Shown one piece after another: positions 36,449 through 45,030 of a DNA stretch of 64,000 nucleotides. Within the stretch, counting starts at the first letter, position 1, and the number at the start of each line of letters is the position of its first letter. The stretch comes from Symploca sp. SIO3C6 (GTDB taxonomy: Bacteria; Cyanobacteriota; Cyanobacteriia; Cyanobacteriales; Coleofasciculaceae), in NCBI GenBank assembly GCA_010692425.1, contig JAAHHJ010000030.1:1-64000 (forward strand), in the 5' to 3' direction. The notes below the pieces were generated by a model. That model saw nothing but the letters and a program-made list of their open reading frames with translations. It ran no database searches and was not told where the DNA came from. The position numbers and the translations under genes were made by a program.

Positions 36449-36661
36449 TTACTGCAAACTCGATACCAAGAGCCAACCTTGGCACCTGAGCTGATGATAG
36501 GTTGCGTATCCCTTGGAGCCTCCAGGAATATCGTAGTCTTTGACAGCATATTCTGGAAAAGCTGTGTAAGGTTGCCAGGATTGATTGGGTTCAATCCGCA
36601 AATGTAAAACTTTTTCTTGATCTACTCCTCCTATAGGCAACCAACACATTTGTTTAGACAT
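36449..36661 (-). CDS. Small conserved cyanobacterial hypothetical protein
   Basis: A 70-residue protein beginning MSKQMCWLPIGGVDQEKVLH and containing WQPYTAFPEYAVKDYDIPGG and SKGYATYHQLRCQGW. It is soluble, rich in aromatic residues and slightly basic. I recall closely similar short proteins in other cyanobacteria with no function. It follows the 29-residue membrane ORF by 60 bases on the same strand and may share its transcript. A hairpin follows its stop. Confidence 0.75.
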   Translation of the reverse strand: MSKQMCWLPIGGVDQEKVLHLRIEPNQSWQPYTAFPEYAVKDYDIPGGSKGYATYHQLRCQGWLLVSSLQ

Positions 36662-36721
36662 GGAGAATTATTGAACTTAAACCAAGGGCCATCTTTACCT
36701 CACTCAGCAGCAGCTGACTGG

Positions 36722-36811
36722 CTAAGCAGCACAGGCATAAGCAAGCACAATCAGGCCAATGCCAATACCAACGCTGGAAATAATAGGCATCCATTGAAAT
36801 TGCAAAATCAT
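36722..36811 (-). CDS. 29-residue single-span membrane protein
   Basis: From ATG 36811 the minus strand encodes 29 residues: MILQFQWMPIISSVGIGIGL and then IVLAYACAA. Residues 8-27 form one membrane helix. AGGAAG is 5 bases before the start. The size and shape resemble the very small subunits of photosynthetic or respiratory complexes (PetN, PetL, Psb30, NdhP/Q), but it matches none that I know. I therefore give only the structural description. Its strong ribosome site and conserved-looking downstream neighbour support a real gene. Confidence 0.55.
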   Translation of the reverse strand: MILQFQWMPIISSVGIGIGLIVLAYACAA

Positions 36812-36948
36812 AACACTTCCTAATCTTAGTAACTATAGAGACTGCTAAACTGCCCCTATCTTCAGATTAGAACTAAAAAATGAAGAACCTCTGAAGAGTT
36901 AGGGAATTTGTTGTGTGAGTACCACCTGCTAAAGTTTATACCAGCAAC

Positions 36949-37329
36949 TCAACCATTCCAACCCAAAAACTCTGCTACTTGGTTAGCCAGAGTCATGGTC
37001 TTAAAAGGTTTGGCGATAGTTGCCGTAACACCTAGTTTAGAGAATCGGCGTTGATCAGCCGACTGCACCTTGGCAGTCAGAAAAATAACGGGGATTTTCT
37101 CAGTTGCAGGATTAGTCTTTAGCTGTTGAAAGGTCGCGATTCCATCCATTTCAGGCATCATCACATCTAGAAGAATAGCATCCGGCTGTTGGATTTTGGC
37201 GATCGCCACTCCTTCATAACCGGAACTAGCAGTTAATACTTCCCAACCACCCACTACCTCGAGAGCAATTTGAGCTACTTCCCGAATATCTTCTTCATCA
37301 TCAATGATCAAAATGCGTTTGACTATCAA
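36949..37329 (-). CDS. CheY-like response regulator
   Basis: A 126-residue stand-alone receiver domain: ILIIDDEEDIREVAQIALEV (acidic pair), DAILLDVMMPEMDG with the phospho-accepting Asp, VIFLTAK (Thr/Lys switch) and AKPFKTMTLANQVAEFL. No output domain follows. Its start ATG overlaps the stop of the long hybrid kinase (ATGA), so the two are translationally coupled, and it is probably phosphorylated by that kinase or acts in its relay. Confidence 0.92.
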   Translation of the reverse strand: MIVKRILIIDDEEDIREVAQIALEVVGGWEVLTASSGYEGVAIAKIQQPDAILLDVMMPEMDGIATFQQLKTNPATEKIPVIFLTAKVQSADQRRFSKLGVTATIAKPFKTMTLANQVAEFLGWNG

Positions 37330-40300
37330 GATTGCTCTCCATTTCTGTATAGAATAATACGGTTGAGCAAATTAATTACTCGCTGCTCGAATTCCTCTGG
37401 TGTGATGCGACCTTTAGTCAGAAATAAAGTTTGCCCTAACTTAAGTCTTTCTCGGTCAGATTCATCTAAGTCGTGGGCTGTATACACCACTAGAGGCACT
37501 TGGCAGAGGCGATTATGCTGCCTGAGCCAGTCTACTATGGCAAAGCCATCACATTCTGGTACTACTAGATCCAGTACCAATAAATCTGGGATAATACGTT
37601 GACTGCAATCGATAGCTTCACGTCCCGTTTGGGCATGATGGGTTTCAATACCATAGCGTCTAAACCCAGTCATGAGTACTTGCGCTAAATCGAGGTCATC
37701 TTCTACGATCAGAACTTTGATGGTATGGTTTTTGCTAGCTAAAGCTCTTGCTAAAGCTTGGAAGAGCAACCTCTCATCTGGGGGTTTAACAATCCAATCA
37801 CTCACCTCTGGATGTTGCTCTTTTCTAGCATCCGGTAATAAACCGCTCAGGATTATGACTGGAATCTTGCTAGTGTGAGCCTGTTCCTTAAGAGCCGCCA
37901 GAGTATCCCAGCCGTGCATACCGGGCATGAGCAGATTAAGAAGAATGACATCAGGCTGCTGTTGCACTGCCAGCTCCAAAGCTTGATTACCGGAAGTTAC
38001 TGTAATCGCTCTAAAGTTTTGCTGTTCTAACATGAGCTTAACCACAGTGCAAACTGAGGGGTCATCATCGCACACTAGTACCAAAGGAGCACAAGGGTTA
38101 GCCCTGGGTAAAGTCTTTTCTTCTGGTAACACTGGCAGAGTAAAGAAAAAACTACTGCCCATCCCGAGAGTACTCTCGGCCCAGATGCGCCCCCCATGAT
38201 GCTGCACAATCGTGCGACAAATAGCCAAACCCAGACCAGTACCTCCTTTTTTGCGTGAGTCAGACGCATCGACCTGTTGAAAGCGTCCAAAGATCGTTTC
38301 AATCATATCAGCCGGGATACCCCGCCCTAAATCCTTGACCTGAAATTTTATCTGCCTAGCATCTGCCGGAATTAGAGATTGGTGAAATTCCCTGCTCTGG
38401 GATGGCAATTGCTCTTGTAACTTCGCACTTAGCCAGACAGTGGCACCAGGGGGGGAAAATTTAATCGCATTGCTGAGTAAGTTAGTTAGCACCTGAATTA
38501 TGCGGTCGGGATCAGCCCATAGACGAGCTGATAAAGTAGAAACAGATAAAGTCACATTAGCCTTAGAAGCCATGTTCTGTAGGGCTTCGCTGGAGCTAGT
38601 CATCAAGTCGGCAGCATCGCAGACTTGTTTGGTCATCGTGACTTTGCCTGACTCTATGCGTTCGATATCGAGGATATCGTTAATCAAACGTACTAAACGG
38701 TCTGCATTATTAGCAGCAATGTCAAGCATACGTTGGGCTCGCTCTGGTTGAGTGCGCAACACCCCACTAGCGAGCAAATCTAGAGCCCCAAGAATTGAAG
38801 TTAGGGGTGTACGCAACTCATGACTAACTAGAGAGACAAACTCATCCTTGAGTTGCTCAATTTCCCGGCGATCGCTAATATCAATGCAGGAGCCAATGTA
38901 ACCAGCAAAACTACCATCTGGCATGAACCTGGGCACACCTGTATCTAGAATCCAGCGATATTCCTGATCAGCACGCTGCAAGCGATACTCCCTTTGAAAA
39001 GTTTCTCGAGTTTCAAAAGCCCTTCTATAGGTATCGAGGCAATATCGTAAATCTTCGGGATGAACCAACTGTAACCAACCGTCGCCTATTTCTTGTGCCA
39101 AACTCCTGCCAGTAAAATTCAACCAGCTTTGATTAAAAAAGGTATACCTGCCGTCTGTACCAGAGATCCACAGCAATACAGGAGCACTATTTGCCATGGT
39201 ACTAAAGCGCTGTTCACTCTCTCGCACAGTTTCTAACAGCTGGCTTTGAGCTAGGGCAATCCCCACTTGATCAGCCAATCCTTGCAAGAGTTCAGTTTCA
39301 AAGCTTGTCCATTGCCGAGGAGTAGCACATTGATGAGCAATGAGTAAACCCCAGATTTGGGATCTTTGGAAGATGGGCATCACCAGGTTAGCCTTGACAC
39401 TAAACTGCTGGAGCAGTTTTATATGGCAAACTTCTATATCAGAGTTTTCTAAATCCTCAATTACACTAACTCGACCCTGACGATATCGCTCTAGATACTC
39501 TTGACGAAAGCAAGGGTCATCGATGTTTTGTCCCAACATCACAGGCCAACCAGGAACCACTGCTTCTTTTACTACTGTTCCAGAGCCGTCTGCTTCAATT
39601 TGGAAAAGTACAACTCGGTCAGCTTGAAGAAACTTCTGCACTTCTGTCACAGTAGTTTGCAAAATTTCTTCTAGTTGTAAAGACTGGCGAATTTTCAGCG
39701 TCAAATCAGCAAACAATAGCCCTCGTCGGTGTTGAAGCTGCAATTGGGCAGCTGCCTGCTGGCGCTCCCTTGCTGCTAAATCGGCGGCAATAGATTTACC
39801 TATGCTTTGGGCAATTAACTCCACGATTTCCTGTTCGTGAGGCTCAAAATTATTCCTCCTTGCTTCTGTTGAAGAAAAATTAAGTGTTCCGTAAATCTTG
39901 CCATTGACGAAGATGGGAGTACCAATATATGACTCTAGTTTGAGATTTTGGTACACAGGATGAGTTTGCATTGCCTCAATCTCACCAACTTGAAGATAGG
40001 TAATAGTCTTTTGTTGTGTGACTACTGTTTGGCAGTAAGTATCTTCTATGACAAACTCTAATCCAGGTAATAAATTTTCAAAATCAGTTTTAACGGCAAG
40101 GATAATATAAGTCTGGTCTATGATTTGACTAATAATTCCAGTGGAAAGTCCCAGAATTTGGCATCCTGTCTCCAGATAATCAGCAAACAGAGCCTTTGAG
40201 TTGCGGTAAAAAGTAGTATTAATCCGATGCAGGTGTTTGAGATTAGTACTAAAATTTGCCAGTGCTGCCTCAGCTCGCTTACGCTCAGTAATGTCATGGT

Positions 40301-42260
40301 TGACGCCAATAGTTGCCACCAGTTTGCCGTACTCATCTAGCATTGGTAAAACTGTGGTTTCGCAAACCCCCTCAGTTCCATCCTTGCGCAGGAAGTTAAT
40401 TTCGCCATACCAGCGCCCCTTGCGTTTCATCCCCTCAATAATCTGTTTAGTCAGGAAAGCCGAATCTTCTCTTTTGTGCAAAATTCCAGGAGTTTTGCCT
40501 AGAAGTTCTACTTTGAGATAGCCGAACATCCTTTCAGCTGCTGAATTACAGTCAATGATCTGACCTTCTAAATTAGTAAGGACAACCCCATCAGTTATAC
40601 TCTCAAAAATCAGTGCCTGCCGCAGCAGTGATTCTTCTGCCTGTTTCCGTTGAGAGATGTCGAGATTTACCCCTACCATCCTCACGGCTGTGCCTGTATT
40701 GTCATAAAAGACTTGTCCTTGATCAGCGCACCAACGGATTCTACTGTCGGGTAGAACGAGACGATATTCTAGATTGTAATCTTCCCCATGGTGAACAGCA
40801 GCTTCAATTGCCTCCAGAACCCTAGTACGGTCTTCCGGGTGTATCATAGCCAAGAAGGTTTCATAGCGACCATCAAAGCTTCCTGCTCTCATACCCAACA
40901 GGAGTTCTAGGTTTGAGGACCAAGTGAGTTCGTTGGTGAGGATATTCCAATCCCAGGTACCCATGCGAGCTATTTCTAGGGCAATTCTGAGTCTTTCTTC
41001 GCTCTCCCAAAGAATCTCCTCTGTCTGTTTGCGATCGCTAACATTGCGGGCAATTGCATAAATCAAACCCTCCTCAAAGAGGGGAAAGGCTGTCCAAGAG
41101 AGCCATTTGTAGGAGCCATCTTGGCAGCGATAGCGATTCTCAAATTGGATTGTTGGTTTACCTTTAGCCAGTTTCTCAACTTCAGCCAGAGTTGCAGCTC
41201 GATCTTCAGGATGAACAAAATTGATGAATGGTGTAGTGAGGAGTTCTTCTTGAGAATAACCGAGTGTAGTTTCAAAAGCTGGGTTCAAACGCCTAAAATA
41301 ACCGTCTGTATTGGCAACGCAAAGCAAATCAAGGGAGAGTGTGAAGAAATGCTCCAATTCTTCCTCTACACGCTGACGTTGAGCGCTCTCATTAGCCAAT
41401 TGTTGGCTAGAGCGCTGTAATTCGGCAGTGCGTTGCTCAACTCGCTTTTCCAGCTCTTGGTTGAGGGAACTAATGCGTTCCTGGGTCTGCTTACGAGTGC
41501 TGATGTCCCGTAAAATAACAGTAAATACTTTTTCATTGTTCAATTCCAACTTCGAGATTGAGGCCTCAGCAGGGAATTCGGTACCATCTTGGCGGCGACC
41601 AAAAACTTCTCGGCGCTCTCCCATTTGCTTAGCGACATCATTACTATTGTCAAATTCTCTAAGGTGTCGGCGATGAATTTGTACAAAGCGCTGAGGCAAG
41701 AGTAAATCTAAGGGCTGACCTAAAACTTCTTGGGCTCTATATCCAAAAATCCTTTCTGCTCCCTGATTAAACAGAGTAATGCACTGTTTTTCATTAACTG
41801 AGATAATGGCATCATCGGCAATATCAAGAATTCCAGCTAGACGAGCTTGTGAGCTGCGAAGCTCCAGTTGAGTTTGTTGACGCTCAATCCCATAGCGGAT
41901 GGCACGTCTGAGCGCATCGCTATTAATTTGTTCCTTAATAAGATAATCCTGAGCGCCTTCCTGCATTGCCCTAGTCGCAACTGTTTCATCTTCTAAACCA
42001 GTCAGCACTAGTATGGGAATTGCTGGAGCTTGTTGTTGTACTTTGATCAGAGTTTCTAGCCCTTGACTATCGGACAAGAACAGATCCAACAGCACAACAT
42101 CAAATTTTTCTTGCTCCAGACGTAGTAATGCTGTGCTCAGATGCTCAACATGCACCAGTTCCAATTGAAATGAGGTTGTGTCTACCAAGGCTGCCCGCAA
42201 GAGGAAGGTATCTCCGGGGTTGTCTTCAACTAAAAGAACTTTGATGGGTTGAGCTGCCAT
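37326..42260 (-). CDS. Large multi-sensor hybrid histidine kinase (1644 residues)
   Basis: Domains in order (approximate): receiver 7-122; PAS 138-255; coiled coil 260-300; PAS 300-410; PAS 420-540; PAS 550-665; GAF 680-830; GAF 850-1010; PAS 1020-1140; HisKA 1145-1210 with VSLVSHELRTPLTSILGALD; HATPase 1255-1385 with VKDLGRGIPADMI and GGTGLGLAICRTIV; receivers 1395-1510 and 1515-1635. No membrane segment is seen, so sensing is cytosolic. GAF2 lacks the chromophore-binding Cys in a bilin motif that I could recognise, so I do not call it a phytochrome. It is a phosphorelay hub, coupled to the CheY-like gene. Signal and output are unknown. Confidence 0.92.
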   Translation of the reverse strand: MAAQPIKVLLVEDNPGDTFLLRAALVDTTSFQLELVHVEHLSTALLRLEQEKFDVVLLDLFLSDSQGLETLIKVQQQAPAIPILVLTGLEDETVATRAMQEGAQDYLIKEQINSDALRRAIRYGIERQQTQLELRSSQARLAGILDIADDAIISVNEKQCITLFNQGAERIFGYRAQEVLGQPLDLLLPQRFVQIHRRHLREFDNSNDVAKQMGERREVFGRRQDGTEFPAEASISKLELNNEKVFTVILRDISTRKQTQERISSLNQELEKRVEQRTAELQRSSQQLANESAQRQRVEEELEHFFTLSLDLLCVANTDGYFRRLNPAFETTLGYSQEELLTTPFINFVHPEDRAATLAEVEKLAKGKPTIQFENRYRCQDGSYKWLSWTAFPLFEEGLIYAIARNVSDRKQTEEILWESEERLRIALEIARMGTWDWNILTNELTWSSNLELLLGMRAGSFDGRYETFLAMIHPEDRTRVLEAIEAAVHHGEDYNLEYRLVLPDSRIRWCADQGQVFYDNTGTAVRMVGVNLDISQRKQAEESLLRQALIFESITDGVVLTNLEGQIIDCNSAAERMFGYLKVELLGKTPGILHKREDSAFLTKQIIEGMKRKGRWYGEINFLRKDGTEGVCETTVLPMLDEYGKLVATIGVNHDITERKRAEAALANFSTNLKHLHRINTTFYRNSKALFADYLETGCQILGLSTGIISQIIDQTYIILAVKTDFENLLPGLEFVIEDTYCQTVVTQQKTITYLQVGEIEAMQTHPVYQNLKLESYIGTPIFVNGKIYGTLNFSSTEARRNNFEPHEQEIVELIAQSIGKSIAADLAARERQQAAAQLQLQHRRGLLFADLTLKIRQSLQLEEILQTTVTEVQKFLQADRVVLFQIEADGSGTVVKEAVVPGWPVMLGQNIDDPCFRQEYLERYRQGRVSVIEDLENSDIEVCHIKLLQQFSVKANLVMPIFQRSQIWGLLIAHQCATPRQWTSFETELLQGLADQVGIALAQSQLLETVRESEQRFSTMANSAPVLLWISGTDGRYTFFNQSWLNFTGRSLAQEIGDGWLQLVHPEDLRYCLDTYRRAFETRETFQREYRLQRADQEYRWILDTGVPRFMPDGSFAGYIGSCIDISDRREIEQLKDEFVSLVSHELRTPLTSILGALDLLASGVLRTQPERAQRMLDIAANNADRLVRLINDILDIERIESGKVTMTKQVCDAADLMTSSSEALQNMASKANVTLSVSTLSARLWADPDRIIQVLTNLLSNAIKFSPPGATVWLSAKLQEQLPSQSREFHQSLIPADARQIKFQVKDLGRGIPADMIETIFGRFQQVDASDSRKKGGTGLGLAICRTIVQHHGGRIWAESTLGMGSSFFFTLPVLPEEKTLPRANPCAPLVLVCDDDPSVCTVVKLMLEQQNFRAITVTSGNQALELAVQQQPDVILLNLLMPGMHGWDTLAALKEQAHTSKIPVIILSGLLPDARKEQHPEVSDWIVKPPDERLLFQALARALASKNHTIKVLIVEDDLDLAQVLMTGFRRYGIETHHAQTGREAIDCSQRIIPDLLVLDLVVPECDGFAIVDWLRQHNRLCQVPLVVYTAHDLDESDRERLKLGQTLFLTKGRITPEEFEQRVINLLNRIILYRNGEQS

Positions 42261-42416
42261 TTGATTGGGATAGGTTGAGCTCTGTTGTTATATTTCTATT
42301 TTCTCCTGCGGTCTTGTCTTAGGCGAGGATAATTTATAACCTTGCTTCAAGAAGAAGGTGTAGGGTGTCGAAATAGAAAAAGATCTAATTTTTTCTCCAC
42401 ACCCCAAACCCCTTTG

Positions 42417-44120
42417 TCAAAACCCTAAATCTGCCCTAGCTGTCTCCGCTGCCGCAAACACTTCTTGATCCGATTTTTCTTGCCAGGAAGTATCCCCAAT
42501 CTCTTCATAAAATTTCTGGTCATAGGCACGAGTCTTTACCACTACAGGCATGGGCACAGCATGACCTAAAATCAAAGCCTGTTGTTTAGAGTCTAGTTTT
42601 GCTAATACTGAACGTAGACTTTGCCCCCCGGAAACCCCTGTAAAGATTGCTTCAATATCTTTATCATCATTAAGCAAACAGGTAATGCGAGTACCGATTT
42701 GAGACATGACTTCGTTATCAATACCGGAAGGGCGTTGATCCACCACTAGTAAAGTCACAAAGTATTTGCGCATCTCACGGGCAATAATTCCAAAAATAGT
42801 CTGACGAACCGTAGCTGGGTCAAGGAAACGGTGCGCTTCTTCAATTGTAATTACTAAAGGACGGGGTCGATCGCTAGGATTTTTCGACTGTAAAAACTTC
42901 TCAGCTTTACGTACATAACTACTATGGATACGGCGAGTCATTAAATTTGCTGCCAACATATAGGAAAGCATATTAGACTGGGATCCAAATTCCACCACCA
43001 CATGCTTGCCCGCGTCTAGAGATTGTAAAATTCGGTCTACATAATTGTGGGGACAAGCACTGCGCATATATTTCAATTCATCCAAACGCAATAGTTTGCG
43101 CTGCAAGGCCATGATTGAGGATTTATTACCTCGTTTTTCATCACAAAACTCCTGGATTTCTTCATTAGTCATTGCTAATAACTGCACGATCCAAGATTTG
43201 CCAAACTCATTGCGCAAAATAATCGCATTTTCTAGACTCGCCTCGGAAAGATTTAACTCTCCTCGCACCAGCATGATATCTTCAACTTCAATTTGGTCAT
43301 AGCTGAGAAAAAGTTCATGGGCATCTCGAATACCACGGCGTCTAGTGGAGTCAGGATCTAAGGTATAAACTTCTACCTGGTTGGGGAATAACTGCCGCAA
43401 CCCCTTAACTGTGCTAAATTGCTTTCCTTCAGATACGGCTTCCCAACCGTATTCCGAATGCATATCAAAAATTAAATTAACTGCTGCTTGCTTGCGGATA
43501 ATTCCTGATAGCAGTAACCTAGTTAGAAAAGATTTACCAGTTCCAGATTTACCAAAGACACCATTACTACGTTCCACAAAGCGATCCAGGTCAATACATA
43601 TCGGTACATCCATATCTAGAGGTTGACCAATAGCAAAGTTACGGCGTCCAGGGTCATCTTCCCAACCAAAGACAGCACGGAAATCGCGGTCGCTAGCATC
43701 GAAAACTTGAGAGAAGTGACTGGGAATAGTCTTAACTGGTAGTAACTCCATATCCTCACTGCTGTGAGCTTGGAAAGATGCTAAAGAACTATCGCCCTGA
43801 GGTGTATAATTGGGCTTCTCCACTGTTTGAGGAGTAAACATCAGCATCGGCGTCAGGTTAACCGTACCAAAGGTGCTACTACCAGAGAGAACTTCTCGCA
43901 AAAAATTATCATTAGGATCGGGTGGATTAGCTAAAATTCGCTGGCTAGAGGTTCCCAAGGATACATCAGTAAGCATACAGAAAAAACGCGATCGCATTCC
44001 CTGCACCACTAAAAACTTTCCCACTCGCATATCTTCAACAGAGATATCGGGATGTAATCGCACTTCTAGTCCTAAGGAGAGGGAACCTTGAATTACCGAT
44101 CCTAATGGTTCATGGTTCAT
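42417..44120 (-). CDS. HerA/VirB4-like ATPase (DUF87-type)
   Basis: A 567-residue P-loop ATPase. An N-terminal HAS-barrel-like region (about 1-110, with GSVIQGSLSLGLEVRLHPDI) is followed by Walker A in FGKSGTGKSFLTRLLLSG and Walker B in PLVITIEEAHRFLDP, and then an arginine-finger-like RMRKYFVTLLVVDQRPSGI region. HerA proteins are hexameric DNA translocases or helicases; archaeal ones work with the NurA nuclease, absent here. The gene is widely conserved in cyanobacteria and is probably housekeeping. Its start codon lies in an ATGAACC repeat. Confidence 0.85.
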   Translation of the reverse strand: MNHEPLGSVIQGSLSLGLEVRLHPDISVEDMRVGKFLVVQGMRSRFFCMLTDVSLGTSSQRILANPPDPNDNFLREVLSGSSTFGTVNLTPMLMFTPQTVEKPNYTPQGDSSLASFQAHSSEDMELLPVKTIPSHFSQVFDASDRDFRAVFGWEDDPGRRNFAIGQPLDMDVPICIDLDRFVERSNGVFGKSGTGKSFLTRLLLSGIIRKQAAVNLIFDMHSEYGWEAVSEGKQFSTVKGLRQLFPNQVEVYTLDPDSTRRRGIRDAHELFLSYDQIEVEDIMLVRGELNLSEASLENAIILRNEFGKSWIVQLLAMTNEEIQEFCDEKRGNKSSIMALQRKLLRLDELKYMRSACPHNYVDRILQSLDAGKHVVVEFGSQSNMLSYMLAANLMTRRIHSSYVRKAEKFLQSKNPSDRPRPLVITIEEAHRFLDPATVRQTIFGIIAREMRKYFVTLLVVDQRPSGIDNEVMSQIGTRITCLLNDDKDIEAIFTGVSGGQSLRSVLAKLDSKQQALILGHAVPMPVVVKTRAYDQKFYEEIGDTSWQEKSDQEVFAAAETARADLGF

Positions 44121-44135
44121 TGCTCATGGTTCATA
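44103..44135. repeat. GGTTCATGGTTCAT repeat overlapping the ATPase start
   Basis: TGGTTCATGGTTCATTGCTC and ATGGTTCAT units. Read on the minus strand they give ATGAACCATGAACC, which contains the start codon of the HerA-like gene (MNHEPLG) plus extra upstream ATGs in other frames. Confidence 0.7.
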
Positions 44136-44221
44136 TTTGTAGTCTACATGAAACTTTAAATTTTACTATTCCCTATATATCTATATCCATCTAAAAATCT
44201 GCGAGGGCAGGAGCGACCATT

Positions 44222-44374
44222 TTATGCAAAAACTGCAATAGTCTCTTTGTATGAATTGCTGGTGATAAGTTTCCAGGCAGTCAGACAAACACCAATTATA
44301 ATTAATCCGTAACATATTGAGCCACGAATCCATTTTGGCAGACTAGCTGCCAGAAAGGCGTAGTTTGTAGACAT
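44222..44374 (-). CDS. 50-residue single-span membrane protein
   Basis: From ATG 44374 the minus strand encodes 50 residues: MSTNYAFLAASLPKWIRGSI, CYGLIIIGVCLTAWKLITSN and SYKETIAVFA. One membrane helix spans about residues 20-38. A GGTGAG site precedes the start. It does not match any small photosystem or NDH subunit I know. It sits between the HerA-like ATPase and DUF4090 genes, all on the minus strand. Real coding is likely but not certain. Confidence 0.5.
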   Translation of the reverse strand: MSTNYAFLAASLPKWIRGSICYGLIIIGVCLTAWKLITSNSYKETIAVFA

Positions 44375-44494
44375 AGCTCACCCATCATTAGGGTAAATGC
44401 TTGTTGTCAGCGCGCTTACTATCAACACAGTCATCCTATCGCAGAGGAATTGACAGCGAATTAATTTACCGTGTCGGATTTCATCCCGTACTTC

Positions 44495-44800
44495 TCACTT
44501 GCTACCATAGTAAAAAGCTATTTCTTTTTCCTTCAAAGGCACAAAATCAGCACCGATAAGCATCTGATTAAGTTCCTCCTGAGCAATATGCTTAGCCCCA
44601 ATCCGGACTATCCTAGAACGCATCGTATTTGAGACACCACTGCGCTGCCGCCCTGCTTCCAAACCCATCACTTTCTGATATAGAGAAAGTTTAGCCTCCG
44701 GAATAGGAGAACCATCTAAATCAATTCCTTTGGCGATCGCTTCATCTACAGCGTCAGCACCAGTAGTACTTGAAGCCTGTGAATTAGTTTCAGAAGACAT
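44495..44800 (-). CDS. DUF4090 family protein
   Basis: A 101-residue soluble protein. After a polar N-terminus it has TTGADAVDEAIAKGIDLDGS, PEAKLSLYQKVMGLEAGRQR and SGVSNTMRSRIVRIGAKHI, then FVPLKEKEIAFYYG. These are the conserved blocks of the cyanobacterial DUF4090 family, whose role is unknown. The length and motifs are typical. The start is the first ATG in frame. Repeat-rich sequence separates it from the GH57 gene upstream. Confidence 0.83.
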   Translation of the reverse strand: MSSETNSQASSTTGADAVDEAIAKGIDLDGSPIPEAKLSLYQKVMGLEAGRQRSGVSNTMRSRIVRIGAKHIAQEELNQMLIGADFVPLKEKEIAFYYGSK

Positions 44801-44856
44801 AGCAGCCCAGAGTTACGGTACAGGAGTATTGTATGGGAAGAAAGCCCCCAATTAAA

Positions 44857-44896
44857 AGAGATGGGGGGATGGGGACAGAGGGATACAGGGAGACAA
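44857..44896. repeat. Degenerate GGGGAGAT-type run
   Basis: AGAGATGGGGGGATGGGGAC followed by AGAGGGATACAGGGAGACA. It belongs to the same purine-rich octamer family, with more sequence change. It lies in the spacer between GH57 and DUF4090. Confidence 0.7.
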
Positions 44897-44998
44897 GATA
44901 TAAGGGGAATTTAGCCTTCCCATGCCTATAAAGAACAAGAACTCCTTGATTAAAGTAAAGCAAGTAATAAGTAACAAGCATAATATAGTCATAAATTT

Positions 44999-45030
44999 AC
45001 TTATTACTTATTACTTATTACTTATTACTT
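44999..45030. repeat. CTTATTA heptamer array at the GH57 stop codon
   Basis: Four to five tandem CTTATTA units. Inverted copies (AAGTAATAAGTAA) lie about 45 bases away at 44959-44974, so the region can fold. The GH57 stop codon is the first triplet inside the array. Confidence 0.85.

Noticed and set aside
37326-42260. Phytochrome-like photoreceptor
   Set aside because: The GAF domains show no bilin-binding Cys motif that I could recognise and no PHY domain.
42417-44120. HerA-like ATPase as part of a defence system
   Set aside because: No nuclease or Sir2-type partner is adjacent, and the gene looks like the housekeeping form common in cyanobacteria.
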